This document shows, in pieces, positions 1-8,066 of a stretch of DNA of 64,000 bases. Made by a program: the position numbers and the translations under genes. The notes below the pieces were generated by a model that had not been told where the DNA came from, ran no database searches, and was given only the letters and a program-made list of their open reading frames with translations. Where the stretch lies: NCBI GenBank assembly GCA_017624495.1, contig JAGAMY010000022.1, positions 26,993 to 90,992 of the forward strand, read 5' to 3'. Positions within the stretch are counted from its first letter, which is position 1, and each line of letters starts with the position of its first letter. Source of the stretch: Lachnospiraceae bacterium (lineage in GTDB: Bacteria; Bacillota; Clostridia; Lachnospirales; Lachnospiraceae).

Positions 1-600
1 GGTCGTATTTTTCCCACGCTCAATTTTACGGCTGATGTCTCCGGTTTCCATATTTGCCTCTGGCTGCAAAAGATTTACCATGGATGATTTACCTACACCG
101 GAAGGTCCTGCCACCGCACTTGTTTTTCCTTCTAAAAACTGCTGCAGGGCTTCAATTCCTCTTGGTTCTTTTGTGCTGGTAAATAACACCGGATAGCCAC
201 AAGAGGCATAGACCTTAGCAATTTCTTCAAGTTCTTTTTCTTCTAACAAATCTGCTTTGTTAAAACAAATGGTTACCGGCACATTCTGATATTTCATCAT
301 CACTAAAAATCTGTCCATCAGATTATAATTCGGTGTCGGCTTTGCTGCTGCAAATATGAGTAGTGCCTGATGGATGTTCGCCACAGCCGGACGAATCAAT
401 TCATTTGTCCGTGGACAAATTTCTATGATATTCCCGGTTTTTGCTTCTTCATCTAACACATCAATAATTACATTGTCTCCAACTAAAGGCTTTTGTTTTC
501 TGTTTCTGAAAACGCCTTTTGCTTTACATTCATAAATTCCGGATTCTACTACATGTACATAGTAGAATCCGGAAATTCCTTTTACAATCTTTCCCTGCAT
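1..600 (-). CDS. rsgA: Ribosome small-subunit-dependent GTPase A, 3' end cut by window
   Basis: Late 30S-subunit assembly GTPase. The 200 visible residues start with an OB-fold-like segment (MQGKIVKGISGFYYV), followed by the circularly permuted GTPase order seen only in the RsgA/YlqF/YjeQ type: the G4 motif (CFNKADLLE) comes before the P-loop (GPSGVGKSS). The frame runs open to base 1, so the rest of the GTPase domain and the C-terminal zinc-binding domain lie outside the window. It starts 8 bases after the prkC stop and is the usual gene following prkC in Firmicutes, so it belongs to the same operon. Confidence 0.95.
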   Translation of the reverse strand, partial: MQGKIVKGISGFYYVHVVESGIYECKAKGVFRNRKQKPLVGDNVIIDVLDEEAKTGNIIEICPRTNELIRPAVANIHQALLIFAAAKPTPNYNLMDRFLVMMKYQNVPVTICFNKADLLEEKELEEIAKVYASCGYPVLFTSTKEPRGIEALQQFLEGKTSAVAGPSGVGKSSMVNLLQPEANMETGDISRKIERGKNTT

Positions 601-608
601 AATCCATC

Positions 609-2708
609 CTATTGTTTGGTAAATGTTACATTCTCTGTCTGCTCCTTTGAAGTTCCGTCTGCTAAATACCATACAATATTTAATGTACCGGTGCTGACTT
701 CTTCAATGTCATAAGCAGAAATTGTATATGGGAACTTGGCAATTTTTACGCCCGTCCATTCCTGTAATACATTGCCATTTGCATCCTTTAGGGTAATGTC
801 GGCTACTGTCACTTCAGCATTATCCGGTGCTGTAATGGTTGCTTTGCAGTAATAGTAGGTGGTCTTTTTACCCATACTGATAACCAGACTAATATTTGAA
901 CCTGCATCTACATACTTTCCTGCCGCAATACTCTGACTGATAACTTTTCCTGCTTCTACCGTATCACTATAATCTGTTGTCGTGCTTGTTACTGTAAGTC
1001 CCGCTGCTGTCAATGCATTGGTAGCCTCTTCCTGTGTCTTATTATATACATCCGGCACAGATACAGCTTCTTTTCCCTGACTAACCGTTAATGTAACTAC
1101 TGTTCCTTTTTTTGCTTCCGTTCCGCCTGTCGGATTCTGGGAAATAACCATACCGGAAGCTACTGTGTCACTGTATGCATAGGTTCTTTCTGCTGTAAAT
1201 CCCTGATCTGCTAAGGTGTTTAAAGCTGCTTCATTGTCATATCCTACTACATTTGGTATAGAAATTGTACCTTCTCCACTGCTGATATACACATTGATTG
1301 TGGTATTTTTATCCACCTGCATACCTTCAGCCACATCCTGGGACATAATCAATCCCTCTTCGTACTCATTGGAATTCTGTGTACCAATTTCTTTAATACC
1401 TAAACCGATAGCATTTAGCTGTGTTTTTGCTTCTTCAAAGGTCAAACCGGTAACTTTTATCATTGTTACCTGTTCAATCTTTTCTTTTTCTGTATTGATA
1501 ACATCTTTTTTGGTATCTTCTTTTATCTGTTCGGTCTGTACGACTTCCGTATCATTATCTTTCACTGTTGTATCCGGTTTTTTCGCTCCAAATATGCCTA
1601 ATACATTTCCTACAAAATAGATAATAATACCGATAATGATAAAAGCTGCAATAATACCACCAATGGTAGCTGCCTTTTCCACTGCCGGATTTAAAAATCC
1701 ATCATTATCTTCCTCGTCTTCATCCTCTTCCGGCTCATCGTATATCGGCTGTGGCTGTGGTTTAACCCTGCGCTCTTCCTGCTTTGGCGCAACTCTTCTT
1801 GCCTCATGAATAGCCTTTACTTCACTTTCATTAATCACCCTTGTCTTATTCTGGCTTCCACTTGGTATCATAGTGACAAAATCTTCGTTCGGGCTGATTA
1901 ATACCTGCTTTAAATCTACCAGCAAATCGCTGATGACCTTATATCTTCGGTCAGGACTTTTCTGCGTACATTTCAAAATAATCTTTTCTAAACTTACAGG
2001 TAAATCCGGTGCATACGCACTTGGCGCTACCATTTCTTCCTGCAAATGCTGAATGGCTACCGCTACTGTAGTATCCCCATCAAATGGCACTCTTCCCGTA
2101 ACCATTTCATACATCACAATACCTAAAGAATAAATATCACTTTTTCCATCCACAAAACCGTTTCTTGCCTGCTCCGGTGAAGAATAATGTACAGAACCCA
2201 TTACATCTGCACTAATCGTATTATTAGATACTGCCCTTGCAATACCAAAATCTGTCACCTTTGCCTTTCCTTCTGTGGAAATTAAAATATTCTGCGGTTT
2301 GATATCTCTATGGATAATATTTTTTGCATGGGCTGCTTCTATTCCTCTGCCTACCTGAATGGCAATACTTACGGCTTCTTTGTAGGTAAGCTGCATTTTT
2401 TTCTCAATATATGTCTTTAATGTGACACCCTCCACATACTCCATGACAATAAAATGCATTCCGGCTTCACTGCCGACATCATAAATATTGACAATATTCG
2501 GATGCTCTAATCCTGCTGCGGACTGGGCTTCTGTACGGAACTTTGTCACAAAATTTACATCTTCACTAAATTCCTGCTTTAATACTTTAATCGCAACAAA
2601 TCTGCCTAAAATATGATCTCTTGCCTTATATACGTCTGACATTCCGCCAGCACCTATTTTTTCTATAATTTCATAGCGATCTGCTACAAACATTCCCGTT
2701 GTTAACAT
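609..2708 (-). CDS. prkC: PASTA-domain serine/threonine protein kinase
   Basis: Membrane Hanks-type kinase that senses muropeptides or lipid II outside the cell and phosphorylates cytoplasmic targets. Residues ~10-270 are the kinase: Gly-rich loop GAGGMSDVY, catalytic Lys41 in VAIKVLK, HRDIKPQN near 135, then DFGIAR. An acidic linker (EPEEDEDEEDND) leads to one membrane helix at ~348-372. Outside are three PASTA repeats starting near 412, 482 and 549, then a ~85-residue C-terminal beta-rich tail from ~612. The length of 699 is normal for the family. It lies 7 bases after the PP2C phosphatase gene that normally opposes it. Confidence 0.96.
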   Translation of the reverse strand: MLTTGMFVADRYEIIEKIGAGGMSDVYKARDHILGRFVAIKVLKQEFSEDVNFVTKFRTEAQSAAGLEHPNIVNIYDVGSEAGMHFIVMEYVEGVTLKTYIEKKMQLTYKEAVSIAIQVGRGIEAAHAKNIIHRDIKPQNILISTEGKAKVTDFGIARAVSNNTISADVMGSVHYSSPEQARNGFVDGKSDIYSLGIVMYEMVTGRVPFDGDTTVAVAIQHLQEEMVAPSAYAPDLPVSLEKIILKCTQKSPDRRYKVISDLLVDLKQVLISPNEDFVTMIPSGSQNKTRVINESEVKAIHEARRVAPKQEERRVKPQPQPIYDEPEEDEDEEDNDGFLNPAVEKAATIGGIIAAFIIIGIIIYFVGNVLGIFGAKKPDTTVKDNDTEVVQTEQIKEDTKKDVINTEKEKIEQVTMIKVTGLTFEEAKTQLNAIGLGIKEIGTQNSNEYEEGLIMSQDVAEGMQVDKNTTINVYISSGEGTISIPNVVGYDNEAALNTLADQGFTAERTYAYSDTVASGMVISQNPTGGTEAKKGTVVTLTVSQGKEAVSVPDVYNKTQEEATNALTAAGLTVTSTTTDYSDTVEAGKVISQSIAAGKYVDAGSNISLVISMGKKTTYYYCKATITAPDNAEVTVADITLKDANGNVLQEWTGVKIAKFPYTISAYDIEEVSTGTLNIVWYLADGTSKEQTENVTFTKQ

Positions 2709-2715
2709 ATTTTCG

Positions 2716-3468
2716 TCAATCTCCCTTCACTTCATCCGTAAACGGGGCAATAACAACTACTGTTATGTTATCCCTTCCGCCATATTGATTGGCAGTATAC
2801 ACCAGCTTTTCTGTTACCTCCGCTAAATCCCTCTGACTTTTTACGATTCTGCGAATTTCTTCATCCTCAATCATATTCGTCAATCCATCGGAACATAACA
2901 GAATTTCATCTTCAACATCCAGCTCTTCTTCAAAAAAATCAATTTCCACATCCGCTATTGCTCCAACGGCACGAGTAATCACATGTTTATCCGGATGTTC
3001 TCTTGCTGCTTCCCTGTCCATTTTGCCAAGCCTTACCATTTCTTCCACTAAAGAATGATCCCATGTTACCTGACGAATATTCCGATTTACAATATATAAA
3101 CGGCTGTCGCCAACATTTGCCACATACAGTTTTTTCCCTTCTATCACACAGGCAACAATTGTCGTGCCCATCCCTTTCATCGACGGCTCTTCTGCTGCTT
3201 TCTGATAGATTTCTGTGTTTGCTTTTGTAATCGCTTCCTCTAAAATCTCTGTAATTTTGGTGGATTCTGACTGTCTGGCAGTTTCTTCGATACATTCTAC
3301 CGCATGCTTTGATGCATATTCTCCGGCATTATGACCACCCATACCGTCCGCCACGATAAAAAGGTTTGGCAGATTACCTACCGGCATTTCAGAAGTAAAG
3401 CAATAATCCTGATTCATACTCCTATGTTGTCCAATATCTGTTACAGAAAATGTCTTCACTCTATCCAC
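2716..3468 (-). CDS. prpC: PP2C-family protein phosphatase (Stp/PrpC)
   Basis: Metal-dependent Ser/Thr phosphatase that reverses PrkC phosphorylation. The PP2C metal motifs are visible in order: the N-terminal SVTDIGQHRSMNQD, then VADGMGGHNAGE near residue 40, GTTIVACVI, VGDSRLY, LCSDGLTNM near 195, and GGRDNITVVV near the C terminus, which supplies the last metal-binding Asp. It is soluble and 250 residues long, as expected. The start codon directly abuts the rlmN stop, which suggests translational coupling, and the kinase gene follows. Confidence 0.96.
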   Translation of the reverse strand: MDRVKTFSVTDIGQHRSMNQDYCFTSEMPVGNLPNLFIVADGMGGHNAGEYASKHAVECIEETARQSESTKITEILEEAITKANTEIYQKAAEEPSMKGMGTTIVACVIEGKKLYVANVGDSRLYIVNRNIRQVTWDHSLVEEMVRLGKMDREAAREHPDKHVITRAVGAIADVEIDFFEEELDVEDEILLCSDGLTNMIEDEEIRRIVKSQRDLAEVTEKLVYTANQYGGRDNITVVVIAPFTDEVKGD

Positions 3469-4506
3469 CTACCCTTCCATATACCTTTTCCTTAATTGTC
3501 CACAGGCACCATCTATGTCTCTGCCCATTTCTCTTCTTATTGTAACATTTATCCTATTGTTTTCAAGTTTATTTTTAAATGCGGATACTGCTGTATTATC
3601 CGGCTGGATAAAATCCCGTTCTTTAATAGGATTTACCGGTATCAGATTGACATGACAATTGATATCCTTTATCAGCTTTGTCAAGGCAACCGCATCGGCA
3701 TCCGTGTCATTTACCCCCGCCACAAGACTATATTCAAAGGTGATTCTGCGCCCGGTTTTTTCAAAATAAAACCGACAGGCATCTAAAACATCCTGTAAAT
3801 CATATTTGTTTGCCACCGGCATTAATTCTTTGCGCTTTTCCTGCGAAGAAGCATGCAGGGAAAGTGCTAAGGTTATCTGTAATTTTTCTTCTGCCAGTTC
3901 CCGTATTTTAGGCACTATACCACAGGTGGATACCGTCAGATTTCTCTGGCTGATATGTAAACCATCTTCATCCGTCAAAAGCTCTATAAATTTCAACAGA
4001 TTTTCATAATTATCCAAAGGCTCTCCTGTGCCCATAACCACCACATTCGAAACACGTTCCCCGATGTCTTTTTCTATGCGGTAAATCTGATCCAGCATTT
4101 CAGAAGGTTTTAACCCTCTTACCAGCCCATCTAAAGTGGAGGCACAGAAACGACAGCCCATACGACAGCCTACCTGCGAGGATATGCAGACAGAATTGCC
4201 GTGTTTATAGCGCATCAATACACTTTCAATGACATTTCCATCTTCTAATAAAAATAAATATTTTCTTGTTCCATCCTGAGCAGAAATCTGTACATCCACC
4301 TGTTTTAAAACCGTATAACTACAGTTTTCTTTTAAACGCTCACGAAATGTCCCCGATAAATTTGTCATATCATCAAAAGATATTGACAATTTCCGGTGCA
4401 TCCACTGATACAACTGCTTTGCCCGAAAAGGCTTCTCACCAAGCTGTGTAACAAATGCTGTTACTTCTGATAAATTCATTGATTTAATATCTGTTTTTTC
4501 TGCCAT
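3469..4506 (-). CDS. rlmN: Dual-specificity 23S rRNA/tRNA adenine-C2 methyltransferase RlmN
   Basis: Radical-SAM enzyme that methylates C2 of A2503 in 23S rRNA and A37 in tRNA. The radical-SAM cluster CxxxCxxC is seen as CRMGCRFCAS near residue 115, followed by the SAM-binding GTGEPLDNY. The RlmN-type N-terminal helical domain (LGEKPFRAKQLYQWMH) is intact. The C-terminal Cys in DGACGQLRKRY is the one that forms the transient thioether with substrate. The length of 345 is typical. It sits in the conserved rsmB-rlmN-prpC-prkC order. Confidence 0.96.
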   Translation of the reverse strand: MAEKTDIKSMNLSEVTAFVTQLGEKPFRAKQLYQWMHRKLSISFDDMTNLSGTFRERLKENCSYTVLKQVDVQISAQDGTRKYLFLLEDGNVIESVLMRYKHGNSVCISSQVGCRMGCRFCASTLDGLVRGLKPSEMLDQIYRIEKDIGERVSNVVVMGTGEPLDNYENLLKFIELLTDEDGLHISQRNLTVSTCGIVPKIRELAEEKLQITLALSLHASSQEKRKELMPVANKYDLQDVLDACRFYFEKTGRRITFEYSLVAGVNDTDADAVALTKLIKDINCHVNLIPVNPIKERDFIQPDNTAVSAFKNKLENNRINVTIRREMGRDIDGACGQLRKRYMEG

Positions 4507-4521
4507 ATCTACTCTCTATCT

Positions 4522-5865
4522 TTATTTTTCACTTCGTTTAAATTTTGCAATATAAAAACCGTCTCCATTTCCCTCATCCGGGAAAATCTGATGTTCAAAA
4601 ATCAAAGTAAATTCCGGATACTGCGCTAAAAACCATGCCGTATTTTCTTCATTTTCCATCTTATCAATGGTGCATGTGGAATACATCAATGTACCTTTCG
4701 GTTTCACATATTTGTGTACCACAGATAAAATCTCCCGCTGTAATTCTACGAGATTTTTTTCTTTTTCTTCTGTCATACGGTAACGAATATCCGTCTTTTT
4801 CCGAAGTACGCCAAGCCCGGAACAGGGCAGGTCAGCAATGACAATATCTGCTTTTTCTATTGCTTCTTCGTCTAAAATACGAGCATCCCACTGTACAGCT
4901 TTCATATTTTCCATCCCGCAGCGGGCAATATTTTCTTCCATCAAATCTACTTTGTAGCCAGTGACATCTCTAGCTTCCACCATGCCGCTTCCCTGCAACT
5001 TTTCAGCCATATGCAGACTTTTGCCACCGGGAGCCGCACAGACATCTAAAACATAATCCGAAGGCTTTGGCTCTGCAAGCTGGCTTACAAGCATGGAGCT
5101 TACATCCTGCACATAAAACAATCCCTCGTTAAACTGTGGAATTGCACCAAGATAATCATAACCGGAAATATGCATGGCATAATGCATATCCGCTGTTTCT
5201 GACATTTTCATACCCACAGGCAGCTCCACAGGTTCAACGTTAATACCTTCCTGCTCTAATGCCACCCTTAATGCTTCCGGTGTTGTTTTTAGCAGATTAG
5301 TACGAATCGTTGTCTTACCTTCCTGTTTAAATGCTGCTGCAATAGATTTTGCCCTCTCTAAACCATAATCTTTTGCCCACTGCTTTATCATCCATTCCGG
5401 TATGGAATAACGAACGGCGTATGCCTTAAATGGTTCTTTACTTTCATCCGGATAAATTACGGTATCTAAATTTCTGCTGATATTCCGTAACACACCATTA
5501 ACAAATGCTTTTAAACTGGCAAAACCTTTTCGTTTGGCAAGCTTTACCGCTTCATTACATGCTGCGGATGCAGGAACGGAATCCATATATTTTAACTGGT
5601 ATACGCTCATTCGCAAAATACAGCGGATAACCGGTTTCATTTTATTCACTTTTACCTTGGAAAACTGATTGATAATATAGTCTAATTCAATCATATTTTC
5701 TAATGTACCTTCTGTCACACGAGTGATAAATCCACGCTCCTGTTTAGACAGGTACTGGTACTTTTCTAATACTGCCGAAAGTGCTATATGACTGTATTCT
5801 TCTTCCTTTGTCACCGCAAGCAGAATACCCAGTACCAGTTCTCTGCTGTTCACTCCATCAGTCAT
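4522..5865 (-). CDS. rsmB: 16S rRNA (cytosine-967-C5)-methyltransferase RsmB
   Basis: Methylates C967 of 16S rRNA. Residues ~1-135 form the NusB-like RNA-binding domain (NSRELVLGILLAV onward). The rest is a Rossmann methyltransferase with SAM loop DVCAAPGGKS near 270, DLPCSGLG near 345 and the catalytic Cys motif YSTCTIDKMENE near 395. The 447-residue length is normal. The start overlaps the 3' end of the metallopeptidase gene by 8 bases. Co-transcribed with fmt and rlmN as in many Firmicutes. Confidence 0.96.
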   Translation of the reverse strand: MTDGVNSRELVLGILLAVTKEEEYSHIALSAVLEKYQYLSKQERGFITRVTEGTLENMIELDYIINQFSKVKVNKMKPVIRCILRMSVYQLKYMDSVPASAACNEAVKLAKRKGFASLKAFVNGVLRNISRNLDTVIYPDESKEPFKAYAVRYSIPEWMIKQWAKDYGLERAKSIAAAFKQEGKTTIRTNLLKTTPEALRVALEQEGINVEPVELPVGMKMSETADMHYAMHISGYDYLGAIPQFNEGLFYVQDVSSMLVSQLAEPKPSDYVLDVCAAPGGKSLHMAEKLQGSGMVEARDVTGYKVDLMEENIARCGMENMKAVQWDARILDEEAIEKADIVIADLPCSGLGVLRKKTDIRYRMTEEKEKNLVELQREILSVVHKYVKPKGTLMYSTCTIDKMENEENTAWFLAQYPEFTLIFEHQIFPDEGNGDGFYIAKFKRSEK

Positions 5866-6583
5866 CGTTTCTTCTTCCTCCGAACAAAATCACCAGACGA
5901 AGTAACTGTAATATTGCCGCCGCCGCACTTGCTACATAGGTCAGCGCTGCTGCACTCAACACTTTTCTTGTCTTTGGTAATTCTTCTGAACTTAAAATAC
6001 CTGTTTCTCCTAAAAGCTGCATAGCTCTTCTTGATGCATTAAATTCAACAGGGAGCGTTACTAACTGAAAAATCACAGCAAAAGAGAAAAAGATAATGCC
6101 TAAATTTATCAACAATGTTCCCATACTATTTGTAAAAAATAAACCAATCAAAATCATCGGCCATGCCAAAGTAGAGCCAAAATTTGCCACCGGTACAATT
6201 GCACTGCGCAGACTAAGCGGTACATAACTCTTCTGATGCTGTATCGCATGTCCACATTCATGTGCTGCTACACCGACTGCCGCTACAGAAGCAGAACCAT
6301 AGGTAGAATCAGATAAATTCAAGGTTTTATTTCTTGGATTATAATTGTCGGTAAGATTACCGGAAACGTGACGGATGGTCACATCATAAATCCCTGCTGC
6401 ATGCAAAATCCTCTCCGCTGCCTGTGCACCTGTCATATTACTCATACTGCGGTAACGGGAATATTTATTGTAAGTACTCTTTACTCTTGCAGATGCTAAC
6501 ATACAAAGCACTGCACCGATAATCACTAACATGTAAGTCGGGTCCCACCAGCTATAGTACCCATATCCGTATCCATATCCCAT
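5858..6583 (-). CDS. Neutral zinc metallopeptidase (YugP/DUF2268-like membrane protease)
   Basis: Membrane-bound zinc protease of the Firmicutes 'zinc metallopeptidase' family (PF04298, YugP-like). The N terminus is Gly/Tyr-rich and leads into a first membrane helix (~15-32). The zinc motif HECGHAIQH lies near residue 110. Further hydrophobic helices occur at ~135-160, ~163-185 and ~215-232. A strong ribosome site (AGGAGGCAG) precedes the ATG. It lies between fmt and rsmB, its usual position in Clostridia. The substrate is unknown; a membrane quality-control role is only inferred. Confidence 0.85.
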   Translation of the reverse strand: MGYGYGYGYYSWWDPTYMLVIIGAVLCMLASARVKSTYNKYSRYRSMSNMTGAQAAERILHAAGIYDVTIRHVSGNLTDNYNPRNKTLNLSDSTYGSASVAAVGVAAHECGHAIQHQKSYVPLSLRSAIVPVANFGSTLAWPMILIGLFFTNSMGTLLINLGIIFFSFAVIFQLVTLPVEFNASRRAMQLLGETGILSSEELPKTRKVLSAAALTYVASAAAAILQLLRLVILFGGRRNDD

Positions 6584-6634
6584 ATTATCTGCCTCCTGTC
6601 ATATTCAAAATTATTCTGTGAACAGTTAAATTAT

Positions 6635-7564
6635 CTATCCTAGTTTTAAGCCTGCTTTCACTTCATATCCACGAAGAAATGCTTCCACATCCATCCGTTT
6701 CTTTCCTTCTAGCTGTACTTCCTGTAAAGAAAGTATTCCCTCTCCGGTCTGCACTTTTAATTCTTTTTTATTTACTGCGCAAACGGTTCCGGCAAGGCTT
6801 TTATCTCCTCCGTCTTCCACAACGGCTTTCCAAATTTTTAAGGTTTTACCATTTAACCTTGTATATGCACTTGGCCATGGATTTAACCCACGAATCAGAC
6901 GTTCAATTACAACTGCGGAATCCTCCCAGTTAATATTCCCCATCTGCTTGGAAATCATTCCCACATGGGTAGCCTCTTCTTCCTGCTGTGGAGTATAAGT
7001 AGCTGTCCCTTCTTTGATGCTTTCCATTGTGTGTACACAAAGCTTTGCTCCGATTTCTGCCAGACGGTCAAAAAGACTTCCACCGGTTTCATCCGCTAAT
7101 AGCTCCACTTCGGCTTTTTCTATCATATCTCCGGTATCTAAACCCACATCCATACGCATAGTGGTTACACCGGATACCTTATCACCATTGATAACTGCCC
7201 ACTGAATCGGTGCTGCTCCACGGTATTTTGGTAATAAAGATGCATGGACATTTACACAGCCATACTTTGGCATATCTAAAATTTCCTTTGGAAGAATCTG
7301 CCCAAAGGCTGCCACAATGATAATTTCCGGCTCGTATTTTGCCAGATATGCGATACATTCCGGTTCACGGACACGCTTCGGCTGATACACCTCAATATTA
7401 TGCGATAGCGCACATTCCTTAACCGGTGGTGCCTGCATGGCTTTGCCTCTGCCCTTTGGTTTGTCCGGCTGTGTCACAGCAAGCACTACTTCATGACCTG
7501 CCTTAATAATTTCTTCTAATGTTCCCACCGCAAAATCCGGTGTACCCATAAAAATCACACGCAT
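6635..7564 (-). CDS. fmt: Methionyl-tRNA formyltransferase
   Basis: Transfers a formyl group from 10-formyl-THF to initiator Met-tRNA. It has the N-terminal MRVIFMGTPDFAV, the folate/catalytic motif NVHASLLPKYRGAAPIQWA near residue 108 (Asn, His) and the DVGLDTGDM segment with the catalytic Asp, then the OB-like C-terminal domain (~205-309). The full length of 309 matches the family. It starts 6 bases after the def stop; the two enzymes bracket formylation and deformylation of nascent chains and are commonly paired. Confidence 0.97.
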   Translation of the reverse strand: MRVIFMGTPDFAVGTLEEIIKAGHEVVLAVTQPDKPKGRGKAMQAPPVKECALSHNIEVYQPKRVREPECIAYLAKYEPEIIIVAAFGQILPKEILDMPKYGCVNVHASLLPKYRGAAPIQWAVINGDKVSGVTTMRMDVGLDTGDMIEKAEVELLADETGGSLFDRLAEIGAKLCVHTMESIKEGTATYTPQQEEEATHVGMISKQMGNINWEDSAVVIERLIRGLNPWPSAYTRLNGKTLKIWKAVVEDGGDKSLAGTVCAVNKKELKVQTGEGILSLQEVQLEGKKRMDVEAFLRGYEVKAGLKLG

Positions 7565-7570
7565 ATCGGT

Positions 7571-8044
7571 TTAATCCTCCTCATCGTAGGTTACGTCGTA
7601 AATATCCCCTTCAACGAATTCTGTATACATATGTCCATCTAAATGATCTACCTCATGACAGATAGCTCTTGCTAATAATTCTGTGCCTTCAATTTCAAAT
7701 TCATTCATTTCCTCATCAAAAGCTCTGGCAATCACATGATTTGGGCGTGTTACCTGACCTGCTTTTCCCGGAAGACTAAGGCATCCTTCACTTCCTGTCT
7801 GTTCTCCATCTGTAGAAATAATTCTTGGATTAATCATCACAATTGGACCATCACCAACATCAATCACGACAATACGTTTTAAAATACCTACCTGTGGTGC
7901 TGCAAGTCCCACACCATTAGCCTCATACATGGTTTCAATCATATCATCAATCAATGTCTGAATCTTTGGTGTTACCTCTGTAACTTCTCTGCAAATTTTT
8001 CCTAATACCGGATCTCCCTGAATTCTAATTGTTCTAAGTGCCAT
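7571..8044 (-). CDS. def: Peptide deformylase
   Basis: Metal hydrolase that removes the N-formyl group from nascent proteins. All three PDF motifs are present: GVGLAAPQVG, EGCLSLPG (metal Cys) and HEVDHLDG (two metal His plus catalytic Glu). I place the start at the ATG at 8044 (MALRTIRIQ), which is preceded by an AGAGGAGG ribosome site 6 bases upstream. A longer reading back to 8077 would overlap priA and has no ribosome site. That gives 157 residues, the usual type-1 size. Confidence 0.96.
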   Translation of the reverse strand: MALRTIRIQGDPVLGKICREVTEVTPKIQTLIDDMIETMYEANGVGLAAPQVGILKRIVVIDVGDGPIVMINPRIISTDGEQTGSEGCLSLPGKAGQVTRPNHVIARAFDEEMNEFEIEGTELLARAICHEVDHLDGHMYTEFVEGDIYDVTYDEED

Positions 8045-8066
8045 ATTTCCTCCTCTTTTTCGGATT

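Noticed and set aside
1216-1620. 134-codon plus-strand frame opposite prkC
   Set aside because: Shadow of the PASTA-coding region; no ribosome site and no family resemblance.
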